Shown here piece after piece: positions 10,615 through 18,900 of a stretch of DNA of 64,000 bases; positions within the stretch are counted from its first letter, which is position 1, and each line of letters opens with the position of its first letter. A model generated the notes under the pieces. That model saw only the letters and a program-made list of their open reading frames with translations, was not told where the DNA came from and ran no database searches. A program made the position numbers and the translations under genes. The DNA lies in the NCBI GenBank assembly GCA_017555965.1, contig JAFZFH010000071.1, forward strand, positions 39,456 to 103,455, read 5' to 3'. Source of the stretch: Bacteroidales bacterium. GTDB lineage: Bacteria > Bacteroidota > Bacteroidia > Bacteroidales > UBA932.

Positions 10615-13148
10615 TAGAATTTCTTAGTGATTGTCAATACACCTGCAGAGAGAGGCTCAACCTCGAGAACCACCTGCTGCTCGGTAAATGATGGAGTGAA
10701 CATCTTGAGTGCTACAGCATTCTTGTTTTCCATGCTGTTCTGTACGTCAAGTGAACCTGGCGCATAGTATTCATACTCTGTCGAAGCGATGCCCTTCCAG
10801 TCACCGTCAACTGTGAGTCTGTATGGAGTTTCAGTCGGGTTGACTACCTTAACGATGACGTCGCGTCCGTTCTCGGACATTGTAGTGACTACGCTGATTT
10901 CCTTTGTATCTCCCTCGTATGAAAGACGATATCTTGAGAAGTGATCGTACCAGAGTTCTGTCACCTGATAGTTAGGTGCGACGAAGAGGTCCTTATAGTC
11001 GAAGTTGATGAATGCATTGTTCCAGTCCGGAGCATCTGTACGACGGATAAAGAGCGCTGCAGAACCCATAGCAACGATGTCACGCGATTCGCACTCGTTG
11101 AGGAAACCACCTGCGAAAAGACCTGTCTGCCAGTCGATGCTCTGGAGGTTCCACTCTGAGATGAAGAGCTTCACGTTAGGGTTAGGAGAGTTTGCGATCA
11201 TTTCGGCATACTGGTCGTACTGAGCTCCGAGTCTCTTAGGGCCTGTAGCGTAACCGCCCTTCTGCTCGTAGTGATGGAGGCTGAGGTAGTCGAAATAGTT
11301 TGCTGAACGCTGGATCATGCCTTCGTCCTGTCCGCGGAAACCGCCGCAAGCGATGATCTTGATTGTTGGGTCTACTGCGCGCATAGCCTCTGAGAAGTCA
11401 CGGACACAAGCCTCGTATTTCTCGATACCCATCTCCCACATCTCGTTGTCAATCTCCCAATACTTCACGTTATATGGCTCAGGATGACCGTTTGCAGCAC
11501 GTACACTTCCCCACTTTCCTGTTGCAGGTTCGTTGCAGTATGCAACCCAGTCAGCTGCATCCTGGATGATGCGGTCTCTTTCTGACTCAGGAAGCTCGAA
11601 TCTTACAGAAACTACGATTACCGGCTCTGTATTGACCTCGCGGCAGAATCTGATGAACTCGTCTGTACCGAAGCAGTTCTGGTCATAGTCCATCCACATC
11701 CAGTTAGGCCATCTCTGACGGTCTTCCTGAGGTCCGATACCCCATTTCCAGTCGTACTGAGCAACATATCCGCCACCTGGCCAACGGAGACATGTAGGAT
11801 GGAGATCCTTCACCGCCTTGAGGATGTCCGGACGGAAACCTCCGAGAGACTGACCTGTAGCTGTAGTAAGTGTAACCTGGTCGAACTGAACTGTACCGTT
11901 CTCTACAGCGATTGCAAAATCCGCATCTCCGCTGTTTTCTCCTGCAGGAAGCGTGATGTCGAATTTCTTCCACTCTGATCCAGGTACGCCGAGAGTCTGC
12001 TCAACGATGAACTCGTCTCCTCTCTTAAGTCCTACAGAAAGCTTTCCGTCGCCCTTTGCATAGATCGAACCGAGGAAAGTTTCGCCTGCAACCACATTCT
12101 GAGGGCCCTGGAAGACACCTGTCTTTGATGTTGCAGTAACCTTCTGCGAGTATTCCATGTTTATGGCATCACCCTTGACCATCTCGAATTTTCCGTTGCC
12201 GAACGAGTTCCACTGAGGAGCGACAGCAGGAATCTTCACATCCTCAGGTGTTCCTTCGAAGTAGATGGTCTTTCCGTTTGAAGAAGCGACCTTGATGTTC
12301 TTGTAGTATGCTTCAGTATAGTTTACCCAGAATACGATGTCGTTCTTGCCGACTGCATCGAGCTTGCTTGAATTGAGGACCTTCTTGCCGTCCCAATATA
12401 CTGTAACGGAGTTGCCCTTGCAGCTGATGCGGAGCTTATGCCAGTCCTGGTTCTCATTGATCTGCTGAGCATTGGCAATCTTGTAGGTGATAGGATCGAG
12501 AGTTGTGATCTTGCGGGTTCTTCCGCCGAAACTTGGCATTTCCTTCTCCACTCTCTTTGAAATCGAGAAGTTAGGGTCAGTCACCTGCATTGCGTTCTGA
12601 CGGGCCTGAGCAAGACTCTGGGCCTGAATCTGAGATTCAGTCTGAGCAGTGCTGAGGATACGTGCTTCGTAATACGGGTTATGGATACGAACGAAATATG
12701 GTTCGCCGTCCGCCTGATTCTTTACAGCGAATCTCATATCAAGAAGACCACCGCTCCATGAACGGTTCTGAAGTCTGTAGGAACGCCATTTCACATCCAT
12801 TGTAATCTCATAGTCATCACTGTCTACCGATGTGATGTTGATAGGCTGCTCATAACGTGTAGGCGAATGGAGTACATTCTCATCATCCATATACCATCCG
12901 TCAAAGAATCCGTCTCTAGGGTGGATACCAGGATACTGTTCAGGCTCGAATGAGCGTTCGTAGATGAGTTCCTGCCATACGCCGTTATTGGCAGAGAAGT
13001 AGATGTGCTCAAAAAGCTGTCCGTAGATCATCGGATCGATGGTTCCGGACGGAGCCTTTGAACTTACATTGATGTTTACACTTTCCTGAGAAAATGCAGA
13101 TGCAGTAATCACAAAAAGTGACAGTGCGAGGATTACCAGTCTTTTCAT
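10614..13148 (-). CDS. GH51 alpha-L-arabinofuranosidase, secreted
   Basis: 844 residues from ATG 13148, chosen because it starts a clear signal peptide (MKRLVILALSLFVITASAFS|Q); the frame is open further upstream without a signal. About 105-300 is a laminin-G-like sandwich interrupted by a Gln/Ala-rich segment (about 168-190); about 310-435 resembles CBM4_9. The GH51 barrel follows with acid/base Glu569 in WEIDNEM and nucleophile Glu665 in FISEWN. It cleaves alpha-1,2/1,3/1,5-arabinofuranosyl linkages of arabinoxylan or arabinan. First gene of the operon GH51-GH43-GH9-GH9; a palindrome overlies the expected -33 position of its promoter. Confidence 0.95.
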   Translation of the reverse strand: MKRLVILALSLFVITASAFSQESVNINVSSKAPSGTIDPMIYGQLFEHIYFSANNGVWQELIYERSFEPEQYPGIHPRDGFFDGWYMDDENVLHSPTRYEQPINITSVDSDDYEITMDVKWRSYRLQNRSWSGGLLDMRFAVKNQADGEPYFVRIHNPYYEARILSTAQTESQIQAQSLAQARQNAMQVTDPNFSISKRVEKEMPSFGGRTRKITTLDPITYKIANAQQINENQDWHKLRISCKGNSVTVYWDGKKVLNSSKLDAVGKNDIVFWVNYTEAYYKNIKVASSNGKTIYFEGTPEDVKIPAVAPQWNSFGNGKFEMVKGDAINMEYSQKVTATSKTGVFQGPQNVVAGETFLGSIYAKGDGKLSVGLKRGDEFIVEQTLGVPGSEWKKFDITLPAGENSGDADFAIAVENGTVQFDQVTLTTATGQSLGGFRPDILKAVKDLHPTCLRWPGGGYVAQYDWKWGIGPQEDRQRWPNWMWMDYDQNCFGTDEFIRFCREVNTEPVIVVSVRFELPESERDRIIQDAADWVAYCNEPATGKWGSVRAANGHPEPYNVKYWEIDNEMWEMGIEKYEACVRDFSEAMRAVDPTIKIIACGGFRGQDEGMIQRSANYFDYLSLHHYEQKGGYATGPKRLGAQYDQYAEMIANSPNPNVKLFISEWNLQSIDWQTGLFAGGFLNECESRDIVAMGSAALFIRRTDAPDWNNAFINFDYKDLFVAPNYQVTELWYDHFSRYRLSYEGDTKEISVVTTMSENGRDVIVKVVNPTETPYRLTVDGDWKGIASTEYEYYAPGSLDVQNSMENKNAVALKMFTPSFTEQQVVLEVEPLSAGVLTITKKF

Positions 13149-13186
13149 GTTATTATGTTTATCTGTATGCATATTTATACAAGTAA

Positions 13187-13221
13187 CAAAAATAACATTA
13201 TTTCTTATTACTTTGTAATAA
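13187..13221 (-). promoter_or_regulatory. Putative promoter and operator of the GH51 operon
   Basis: Minus-strand -7 match TATTTTTG (13194-13187). At the expected -33 position lies a perfect palindrome TTATTAC-TTT-GTAATAA (13205-13221) instead of a TTTG. Its core TTACTTTGTAA recurs at 21349-21359 before the GH3 genes, suggesting a shared regulator (inference). Confidence 0.4.
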
Positions 13222-13261
13222 AAACAGACCATTTGCTATAAAATTGGCAAGCCCAAAACAT

Positions 13262-13293
13262 CAAGAGGATGCCACATATGTGACATCCTCTTG
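13262..13293 (-). terminator. Long inverted repeat, probable terminator of the carboxylesterase gene
   Basis: A 16+16 bp near-perfect palindrome (one C.A mismatch; arms 13262-13277 and 13278-13293, outer arms CAAGAGGATG / CATCCTCTTG) lies 32 bp past the stop of the carboxylesterase gene. No clean T run follows on the minus strand, so termination is inferred from position and strength. Confidence 0.5.
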
Positions 13294-13324
13294 AAAACTG
13301 TCGATTTTGTATCTTTTATTTGCA

Positions 13325-14836
13325 CTATTGATCTCTGCGCCATTTGAAATAGGCGTCAAGCACCTCCATAGAGTCTTCATCCGGAACCGGTGCAGGATAT
13401 GGAGCATCACCCTTGAGAACCATTGTCACATGATTGTCTGTGGTGAACTCAGGCCACTGAGGAAGGCCCTCGCCGTTAGGATTTCCATACTTTGCAAAGT
13501 TGGTCCAGTATGTCGCCATGATCTCCGAAAGTTCGAAATCTGTGTCAACAGCCTCGTTCTTGAGAGCCTTGAATACGAAGTCAACGTCCTGTCCGTGTGG
13601 AGAGCCATCCGAATGCTCAGGATGCTGGTCGAAATAGTAGAGATATACATTCGAATTACCTTTCTCTGTCTGGAGGCGGGCCCATGTCCATGTATGCCAT
13701 CCGAAAGACGCATCACGGGAGAGGTCACGCGCAGACTTTGTCAATACTGGTCCCTCAACAGGGTATTCCTTGAGAAGCGCTTCCGCAAACGGTCCGTACC
13801 TCTCGATCACACTTGCCTTGTGAGCCTCAGCACTATTGTTACCGAATGTGAAGCTTGCTCCTTCATCCGAGTTATATCCTACAAGAATGTCAACATCATT
13901 GAACTTGCCGGCATCATAAAGAAGGTATTGATCATCCGGAATCACATAACCGTCAACTACAGGCCATGCACCACCGGCCAATGTGAATGGAAGGCCCAAT
14001 CTGCTTGGATCCATTGCTCTGAGATCTTCGACAGAAGCTGCTCCGAGTCTTTCGGCAAACTTCACTCCGTCCTTTTCCGCATCAGCAAGTCTCTTCATGT
14101 TCTCGCCTGGATACGGATCCTCTCTTGGAGGTCCGAATGAACCACCGCTCTGAGATATAGCTCCTCTGAACAGACCTTTTGCCAGAGGTGAAGCGCAAAG
14201 CATGCTTACAGAAATACCACCTGCAGACTCTCCGAAGATTGTAACCTTCTCAGGATCACCACCAAAGGCAGCAATATTCTCCTGAATCCATTTCAGCGCA
14301 GCAATCTGGTCAAGGATACCGTAGTTTCCTGACACACCCTCGGGGTTTTCAGCGCTGAGTTCCGGATGAGCAAAGAATCCGAGCTGACCTACGCGATAGT
14401 TCATGCTGACAAGGATGACACCCTTGCGTGCGAGCTCCGAACCGTCATTGAAGGCCGAAGAGCCCATTGAGAAGCCACCGCCGTAGATCCATACAAGCAC
14501 AGGAAGCTTGTCCTTAGGAGACTTTGCAGGGCTCCATACATTGAGGTACAGACAATCCTCTGAGAATTCATCAGTCTCCTGACCGGATCCCTGGATAGGT
14601 CCTTTTCCGAATTTTGTCGCATCCTTGACTCCCTCCCATGGAACTACAGGCTGAGGAGCCTTCCATCTGTTCTCCCCTACCGGCGGAGCAGCAAACGGGA
14701 TACCTTTGTAAACAGTCATATCATCCATAACAGTTCCCTGGATGACACCTCCGGTCACTTCTACCTGACCAGGCTCAAGTCTTGAACAAGATACTGACAA
14801 GACCAATGCAGAAAGCATTATAAACAATGTTCTCAT
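13325..14836 (-). CDS. Type-B carboxylesterase, secreted or lipoprotein
   Basis: 503 residues from ATG 14836, chosen because it begins a lipoprotein-like signal (MRTLFIMLSALVLSVSC). Alpha/beta-hydrolase of the COesterase family: oxyanion-hole block WIYGGGFSMGS (116-126), nucleophile Ser204 in FGESAGG, acid Glu325 in NSDEGASF, and His414 in PHGQD. Such enzymes hydrolyse esters of carboxylic acids; in a xylan locus it may remove acetyl, feruloyl or glucuronoyl-ester groups, but no substrate can be read from the sequence. The lipobox fits loosely (SVSC), so periplasmic release is an alternative. It is a single-gene unit with a hairpin after it. Confidence 0.9.
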   Translation of the reverse strand: MRTLFIMLSALVLSVSCSRLEPGQVEVTGGVIQGTVMDDMTVYKGIPFAAPPVGENRWKAPQPVVPWEGVKDATKFGKGPIQGSGQETDEFSEDCLYLNVWSPAKSPKDKLPVLVWIYGGGFSMGSSAFNDGSELARKGVILVSMNYRVGQLGFFAHPELSAENPEGVSGNYGILDQIAALKWIQENIAAFGGDPEKVTIFGESAGGISVSMLCASPLAKGLFRGAISQSGGSFGPPREDPYPGENMKRLADAEKDGVKFAERLGAASVEDLRAMDPSRLGLPFTLAGGAWPVVDGYVIPDDQYLLYDAGKFNDVDILVGYNSDEGASFTFGNNSAEAHKASVIERYGPFAEALLKEYPVEGPVLTKSARDLSRDASFGWHTWTWARLQTEKGNSNVYLYYFDQHPEHSDGSPHGQDVDFVFKALKNEAVDTDFELSEIMATYWTNFAKYGNPNGEGLPQWPEFTTDNHVTMVLKGDAPYPAPVPDEDSMEVLDAYFKWRRDQ

Positions 14837-14865
14837 ATGATTTTGGTTATTTGTTATCGTGCATG

Positions 14866-14873
14866 CAAAACTA
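14866..14873 (-). promoter_or_regulatory. Possible -7 element of the carboxylesterase gene
   Basis: Minus strand TAGTTTTG fits TAnnTTTG, about 30 bp before ATG 14836. No -33 element is clear. Confidence 0.4.
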
Positions 14874-14903
14874 CAAACAATCCGAGAAATAAAAAAGAAT
14901 CGT

Positions 14904-14936
14904 AAAATAAGGCGGCAGCCCTTTCGGACTGCCGCC
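14904..14936 (-). terminator. Intrinsic terminator of the GH115 gene
   Basis: Stem GGCGGCAG (14911-14918) / CTGCCGCC (14929-14936), followed on the minus strand by a TTATTTT tract (14910-14904), 40 bp past the GH115 stop. Confidence 0.8.
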
Positions 14937-14975
14937 ACTTACACACTAACCAACCGGTCAAACCTCATTTGAGGT

Positions 14976-17525
14976 TCATTCTCTATTGTAAGAGGATTCC
15001 TTTCCTAGGAGATAACTTTTCTCATATCCTCCGAAATCCACTACTATCTTTTCAAATACTATACCCGGATCGAGCGGTTCAATTACAAGTTCGTATATTG
15101 AAGAAGACACAGAAGGAAGCTCAAGGTTTATTTTCTCTATCGCAACTCTTCCCGCAACTGTAGGATAATATACGCTGTAGATGTTTTCAGGCTTTTCGTT
15201 GAGTCTGTTGTTGAAGCAGCGCTCCACTGCAGGAGCACCCTTGAATCCTACCCTGTAACTGTGGCCTTCCGCATCGTGGAATGCAAGAGTAGACTTTGTC
15301 GCAACATGAACCGTAACTTCCTTTACATCAGAAGGGATTTCCATTCTGTAAGTAAGGCTGGCACCTTCAACAGGCACATCATAAGGGAACAGAGCCACAC
15401 CGCCGAGTGTACGTCCCATATCAGGAATAAGCTTCCACTCACCTTCTGCAGAATTCTGCTTTGCAAAGATATGTGGAGCCTCAATCACCACCTGACCAGG
15501 ATCTGCAGAGAAAGTGAATCCTGAAGGAAGCGGATCCGATTCTTCGATTCGGAACACCGAAGGAAGAATGTCTGCAGGGAAGTTGTCGTTCCAGCTTCTG
15601 TATCCGATATGCTTCTGGGTCATCATATTCTTCCACTTACCGTCAGCCATTTCGTTGTTGTACTGATTGTGGAGGAACTTGTCACGCTCAAAACAAGCCT
15701 CAACCTTGTCTGCCCACTGATTTGCAGCCGGATCGTTTGCCTTGTAAAGTGCATGATTCATAGCCTGCGCATAGTACATCTCATAGATGTTCGCCATAGC
15801 CTGTACAGGGAAGAGGATGAGTTGGAAATATGCATCCTTAGCGGCTTCCGGAAGAGTCATGTACTGACGGAGCGCCTCCGCTTCAAGCTTGAGATACTCG
15901 TCAGATACCTGCTTCCACTCGCCTGTCTTGAGGTTATAGGTATTCCTGTCAAGCATCTCTGCTGTGATTCGTCCATTGTATTTGCTGTAGAGGTTGAGGA
16001 TGCGTGCCGCCTCAGCTGCCTGATCCTCACCGAACTGCTGTCTGCAGAAATCTACTGTATGCTCCTTAAGATTCTCAGCAGTATATTTTGTCGGGTTCCA
16101 TGCAAGGTCGAGGAAAAGCGTGATAGGATACTCCATAGGCTTGAGGTCACCCACATTGAGAACCCAAAGACGGTCTACGCCATACTCATAAGTAAGCTGC
16201 ATCTGTTCCCAAAGATTCTGAACAGGAGTCACATTCTGCCACTTCGAGTTTCGAGGCGCTCCAACATAGTCGACATGGTAGTACATACCCCAGCCACCCT
16301 TGCGCTTACGTTCTTCTGCGTTCGGAACCTTTCTGATATCGCCCCAGTTGTCGTCAGAGATGAGGATCATGACGTCATCAGGCACCCTGAGACCCTTCTC
16401 ATAGTACTCCTGAACCTCCTTGTAGAGTGCCCACGCCTGCAGAGTCTGATCGGCAGGCTTCTTGGTCACCTGACGGATGATCTTACGCTGATTATCAATA
16501 ACTTTCTCAAGAAGAGCGACGTCTGCTTCAGGACTCATTGCCTCGTCACCGTCGCCACGCATACCGATTGTGATGAGGTCTTCCGTATCACGTGCACGCT
16601 CGATTCCTTCCTTGAAGAACTGGTCGAGAACCTTCTTGTTCCTGTTATAATCCCATGGGCCTGTACTGTTGCGTCTGCGAGCCCATTCCTGGTGATTTCT
16701 TGCCATCGGCTCATGGTGTGACGTACCCATGATCACACCCATCTCGTCAGCGGTCTTGCTGTTGAGCGGATCGTCTGCATAGAATGCCCAATCCCACATT
16801 GCCGGCCAGAGGAAGTTACCGCGGAGACGAAGGATCAGTTCGAAGACTCTTTCATAGAAACGATGGTCTCCATAATCTGTTCCGTAAGTATGCTTCACCC
16901 AACCGGTAAGGCAAGGTGCCTCGTCGTTGAGGAAGATTCCGCGATACTGGACTGCAGGCTCCCCTGCTGTATAGGAACCGCGTTCTATCGAAAGGTCATT
17001 CTGCTTTGCGACAGGCACATCAGCCCAATCATACCATGGAGATACACCGATCTGCTCTGAAATTTCATAGATACCATAGACTGTTCCTCTGCGGTCGCTG
17101 CCTACGATGACAAGAGCTTCATCCACTCCGTCAAAAGGTTTTACAATTGTCTGGATGAGATATTTCTCATTGCATCCTGAGAGAGAAGATATATCCAGTC
17201 TTCCACGGCTTACCATATCCTTCACAAGAGGAGACTCGAGAGAACCGATGATGATGGAATTTGAAGCTGCAGGCTTATCTGAAAGTACCGGTTTGTTTCC
17301 TGTAACCATCTCGAAGTCCTTGACAAGATTGTCAGCAGCACGAAGGACTGCCTTGTCATCGTCTGCGGATACGACTATCGGGAGAGGCTTGCCATCCTTA
17401 ACGATGGTAAAACGCTCTGATGATACGACAGGGAGAGTTGCTTTAGGATGATCGATTGCATTTGCCGTCAGTACAAGCAAAAGAGCGGCTGTGCAAAGCA
17501 GTGGTTTAAGAATGTAACGTTTCAT
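14976..17525 (-). CDS. GH115 xylan alpha-1,2-glucuronidase, secreted
   Basis: 849 residues with signal peptide MKRYILKPLLCTAALLLVLTANA. An N-terminal alpha/beta domain (about 30-180) precedes the GH115 catalytic barrel (about 180-530), recognised by blocks such as VQYRGIFLNDEAP, GNFLWPAMWDWAF, GTSHHEPM and DNWGDIR. A helical region (about 560-640) and a C-terminal beta-sandwich (about 650-849) complete the family's usual four-domain layout and length. GH115 removes 4-O-methyl-glucuronic acid from internal xylose residues of glucuronoxylan, complementing the GH10 and GH43 enzymes beside it. It is transcribed divergently from the DUF418 gene across a 172-bp spacer that contains two palindromes. 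Confidence 0.95.
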   Translation of the reverse strand: MKRYILKPLLCTAALLLVLTANAIDHPKATLPVVSSERFTIVKDGKPLPIVVSADDDKAVLRAADNLVKDFEMVTGNKPVLSDKPAASNSIIIGSLESPLVKDMVSRGRLDISSLSGCNEKYLIQTIVKPFDGVDEALVIVGSDRRGTVYGIYEISEQIGVSPWYDWADVPVAKQNDLSIERGSYTAGEPAVQYRGIFLNDEAPCLTGWVKHTYGTDYGDHRFYERVFELILRLRGNFLWPAMWDWAFYADDPLNSKTADEMGVIMGTSHHEPMARNHQEWARRRNSTGPWDYNRNKKVLDQFFKEGIERARDTEDLITIGMRGDGDEAMSPEADVALLEKVIDNQRKIIRQVTKKPADQTLQAWALYKEVQEYYEKGLRVPDDVMILISDDNWGDIRKVPNAEERKRKGGWGMYYHVDYVGAPRNSKWQNVTPVQNLWEQMQLTYEYGVDRLWVLNVGDLKPMEYPITLFLDLAWNPTKYTAENLKEHTVDFCRQQFGEDQAAEAARILNLYSKYNGRITAEMLDRNTYNLKTGEWKQVSDEYLKLEAEALRQYMTLPEAAKDAYFQLILFPVQAMANIYEMYYAQAMNHALYKANDPAANQWADKVEACFERDKFLHNQYNNEMADGKWKNMMTQKHIGYRSWNDNFPADILPSVFRIEESDPLPSGFTFSADPGQVVIEAPHIFAKQNSAEGEWKLIPDMGRTLGGVALFPYDVPVEGASLTYRMEIPSDVKEVTVHVATKSTLAFHDAEGHSYRVGFKGAPAVERCFNNRLNEKPENIYSVYYPTVAGRVAIEKINLELPSVSSSIYELVIEPLDPGIVFEKIVVDFGGYEKSYLLGKESSYNRE

Positions 17526-17583
17526 TATAATATATACCTAGTATCTTTCTACAAATTTATAAGTATAAATACGAATTTTCATA

Positions 17584-17602
17584 ATATTTTGTTGCAAAAT
17601 AT
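17584..17602. promoter_or_regulatory. Palindrome in the divergent GH115/DUF418 spacer (operator candidate 1)
   Basis: Perfect inverted repeat ATATTTTG-TTG-CAAAATAT (8-bp arms, 3-bp spacer), midway between the two divergent genes. Neither position nor flank fits a terminator. Confidence 0.4.
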
Positions 17603-17634
17603 ATTACTTTTGACACAATATGCATTATTATTTC

Positions 17635-17662
17635 ATAGTTTAGCAAACTATCCGTATTTTTG
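17635..17662 (+). promoter_or_regulatory. Palindrome plus -7 element upstream of the DUF418-GH127 pair (operator candidate 2)
   Basis: Perfect inverted repeat ATAGTTT-AGC-AAACTAT at 17635-17651 ends 3 bp before a -7 match TATTTTTG (17655-17662). The palindrome therefore lies between the -33 and -7 positions, as an operator would. The expected -33 site reads only TTTC. Confidence 0.4.
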
Positions 17663-17697
17663 CAGGAATTAACAGCCTAATACTTTTATAACCCGAT

Positions 17698-18888
17698 ATG
17701 AAATATTGCTACACGCCTTCGGCACGTCCGAACAGCCGTATTGATGTCGCTGACATCCTCAGAGGAGTGGCCATCGCCGGCATCATCCTCATCCATTTCC
17801 AGGAACAGATGAACTTCTTCCTGTTCCCCGAACCTAAGAACGAGCTCTGGGCATCCATCAACACAAAAGTCTGGGATTCCATATTCTTCCTCCTCGCAGG
17901 TAAGATGTATGCGATCTTCTCTGTACTTTTCGGACTCAGCTTCTTCATCCAGCATGACAATCAGGCTCAGAAAGGAATAGATTTCAGACCTAGATTCGTA
18001 TGGAGAATGTTTCTCCTGATGCTCCTCGGAACCTTCGACCTGCTGTTCTATAACGGTGATATCCTCTTCATCTACGCAGTCTGCGGCCTGCTTGTCATTC
18101 CGTTCATCAGAGCCAGCAACAAGATGATCTGGTTCTTTATCGGACTGATGCTCATCCAGCCTGTCGAGCTCATATATCTCATAAAGGGAATCATCGACCC
18201 GTCAGCAACGCCTCTCTATCTCAACAGCGGCATGTATTATGGCGGACTCATCGAATCACAGAGTTCCGGAACCCTCATTGACGTGGCTGAGGCAGGCCTC
18301 AAGCTCGGACTTCCTGCAAACTTCCTTTGGGCAATCGAGAACGGACGAATGACGCAGAACGTCCTTTTCTTCCTTACAGGTATAATGCTCGGAAGAACAA
18401 GACTCTTCTACAACGAAGGCAACAACCTCAAGATCTGGAAGAAGATTCTTATCGGATCTGCAGCAGCCTTTGCAGTACTTCTGCCTCTTTACAAATTCAT
18501 ACCGGGAATGTTTGAGGCACCATGCATTTCCAACAGTCTCAGCGTTGCCCTCAACATGTGGAAGAACTTTGCCATGATGTTCTTCTATGTAGCCGGAATA
18601 ACACTGCTTTATTATAACACATCAGCAAAGAACTGGCTTATCAAGATCGCCCCATACGGCAGAATGAGCCTCACCAACTACCTCACACAGTCGATCTTCG
18701 GCGCATTGTTGTTCTACAACTGGGGATTCGGTCTGTTCCGTCATTTCGGACATACTGCAGATTTCGCACTTGCAATCGTTTTCGTAGCACTTCAGTTCCT
18801 CTTCTGCACATGGTGGATGAAGCACCACAAGCGTGGTCCGTTCGAGCAGCTCTGGTACAGCGCAACATGGTTAGGTAAAAAGAAATAA
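17698..18888 (+). CDS. DUF418 family integral membrane protein
   Basis: 396-residue polytopic membrane protein with roughly ten hydrophobic helices. The N-terminal block RIDVADILRGVAIAGIILIHF matches the DUF418/YeiB family signature. The family's biochemical role is not settled; some members sit beside carbohydrate genes. The gene lies 12 bp before the GH127 gene and is the first of that two-gene unit, so a link to export, modification or uptake of arabinose-containing oligosaccharides is possible but is inference only. No catalytic motif is evident. Confidence 0.85.
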   Translation: MKYCYTPSARPNSRIDVADILRGVAIAGIILIHFQEQMNFFLFPEPKNELWASINTKVWDSIFFLLAGKMYAIFSVLFGLSFFIQHDNQAQKGIDFRPRFVWRMFLLMLLGTFDLLFYNGDILFIYAVCGLLVIPFIRASNKMIWFFIGLMLIQPVELIYLIKGIIDPSATPLYLNSGMYYGGLIESQSSGTLIDVAEAGLKLGLPANFLWAIENGRMTQNVLFFLTGIMLGRTRLFYNEGNNLKIWKKILIGSAAAFAVLLPLYKFIPGMFEAPCISNSLSVALNMWKNFAMMFFYVAGITLLYYNTSAKNWLIKIAPYGRMSLTNYLTQSIFGALLFYNWGFGLFRHFGHTADFALAIVFVALQFLFCTWWMKHHKRGPFEQLWYSATWLGKKK

Positions 18889-18900
18889 ACACTTGAACAT

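Noticed and set aside
15609-16721. Long open frame (370 codons) on the plus strand inside the GH115 gene
   Set aside because: Antisense shadow of a clearly conserved enzyme; no promoter, start context or recognisable protein. The same holds for long antisense frames at 13307-14140 and 6879-7517.
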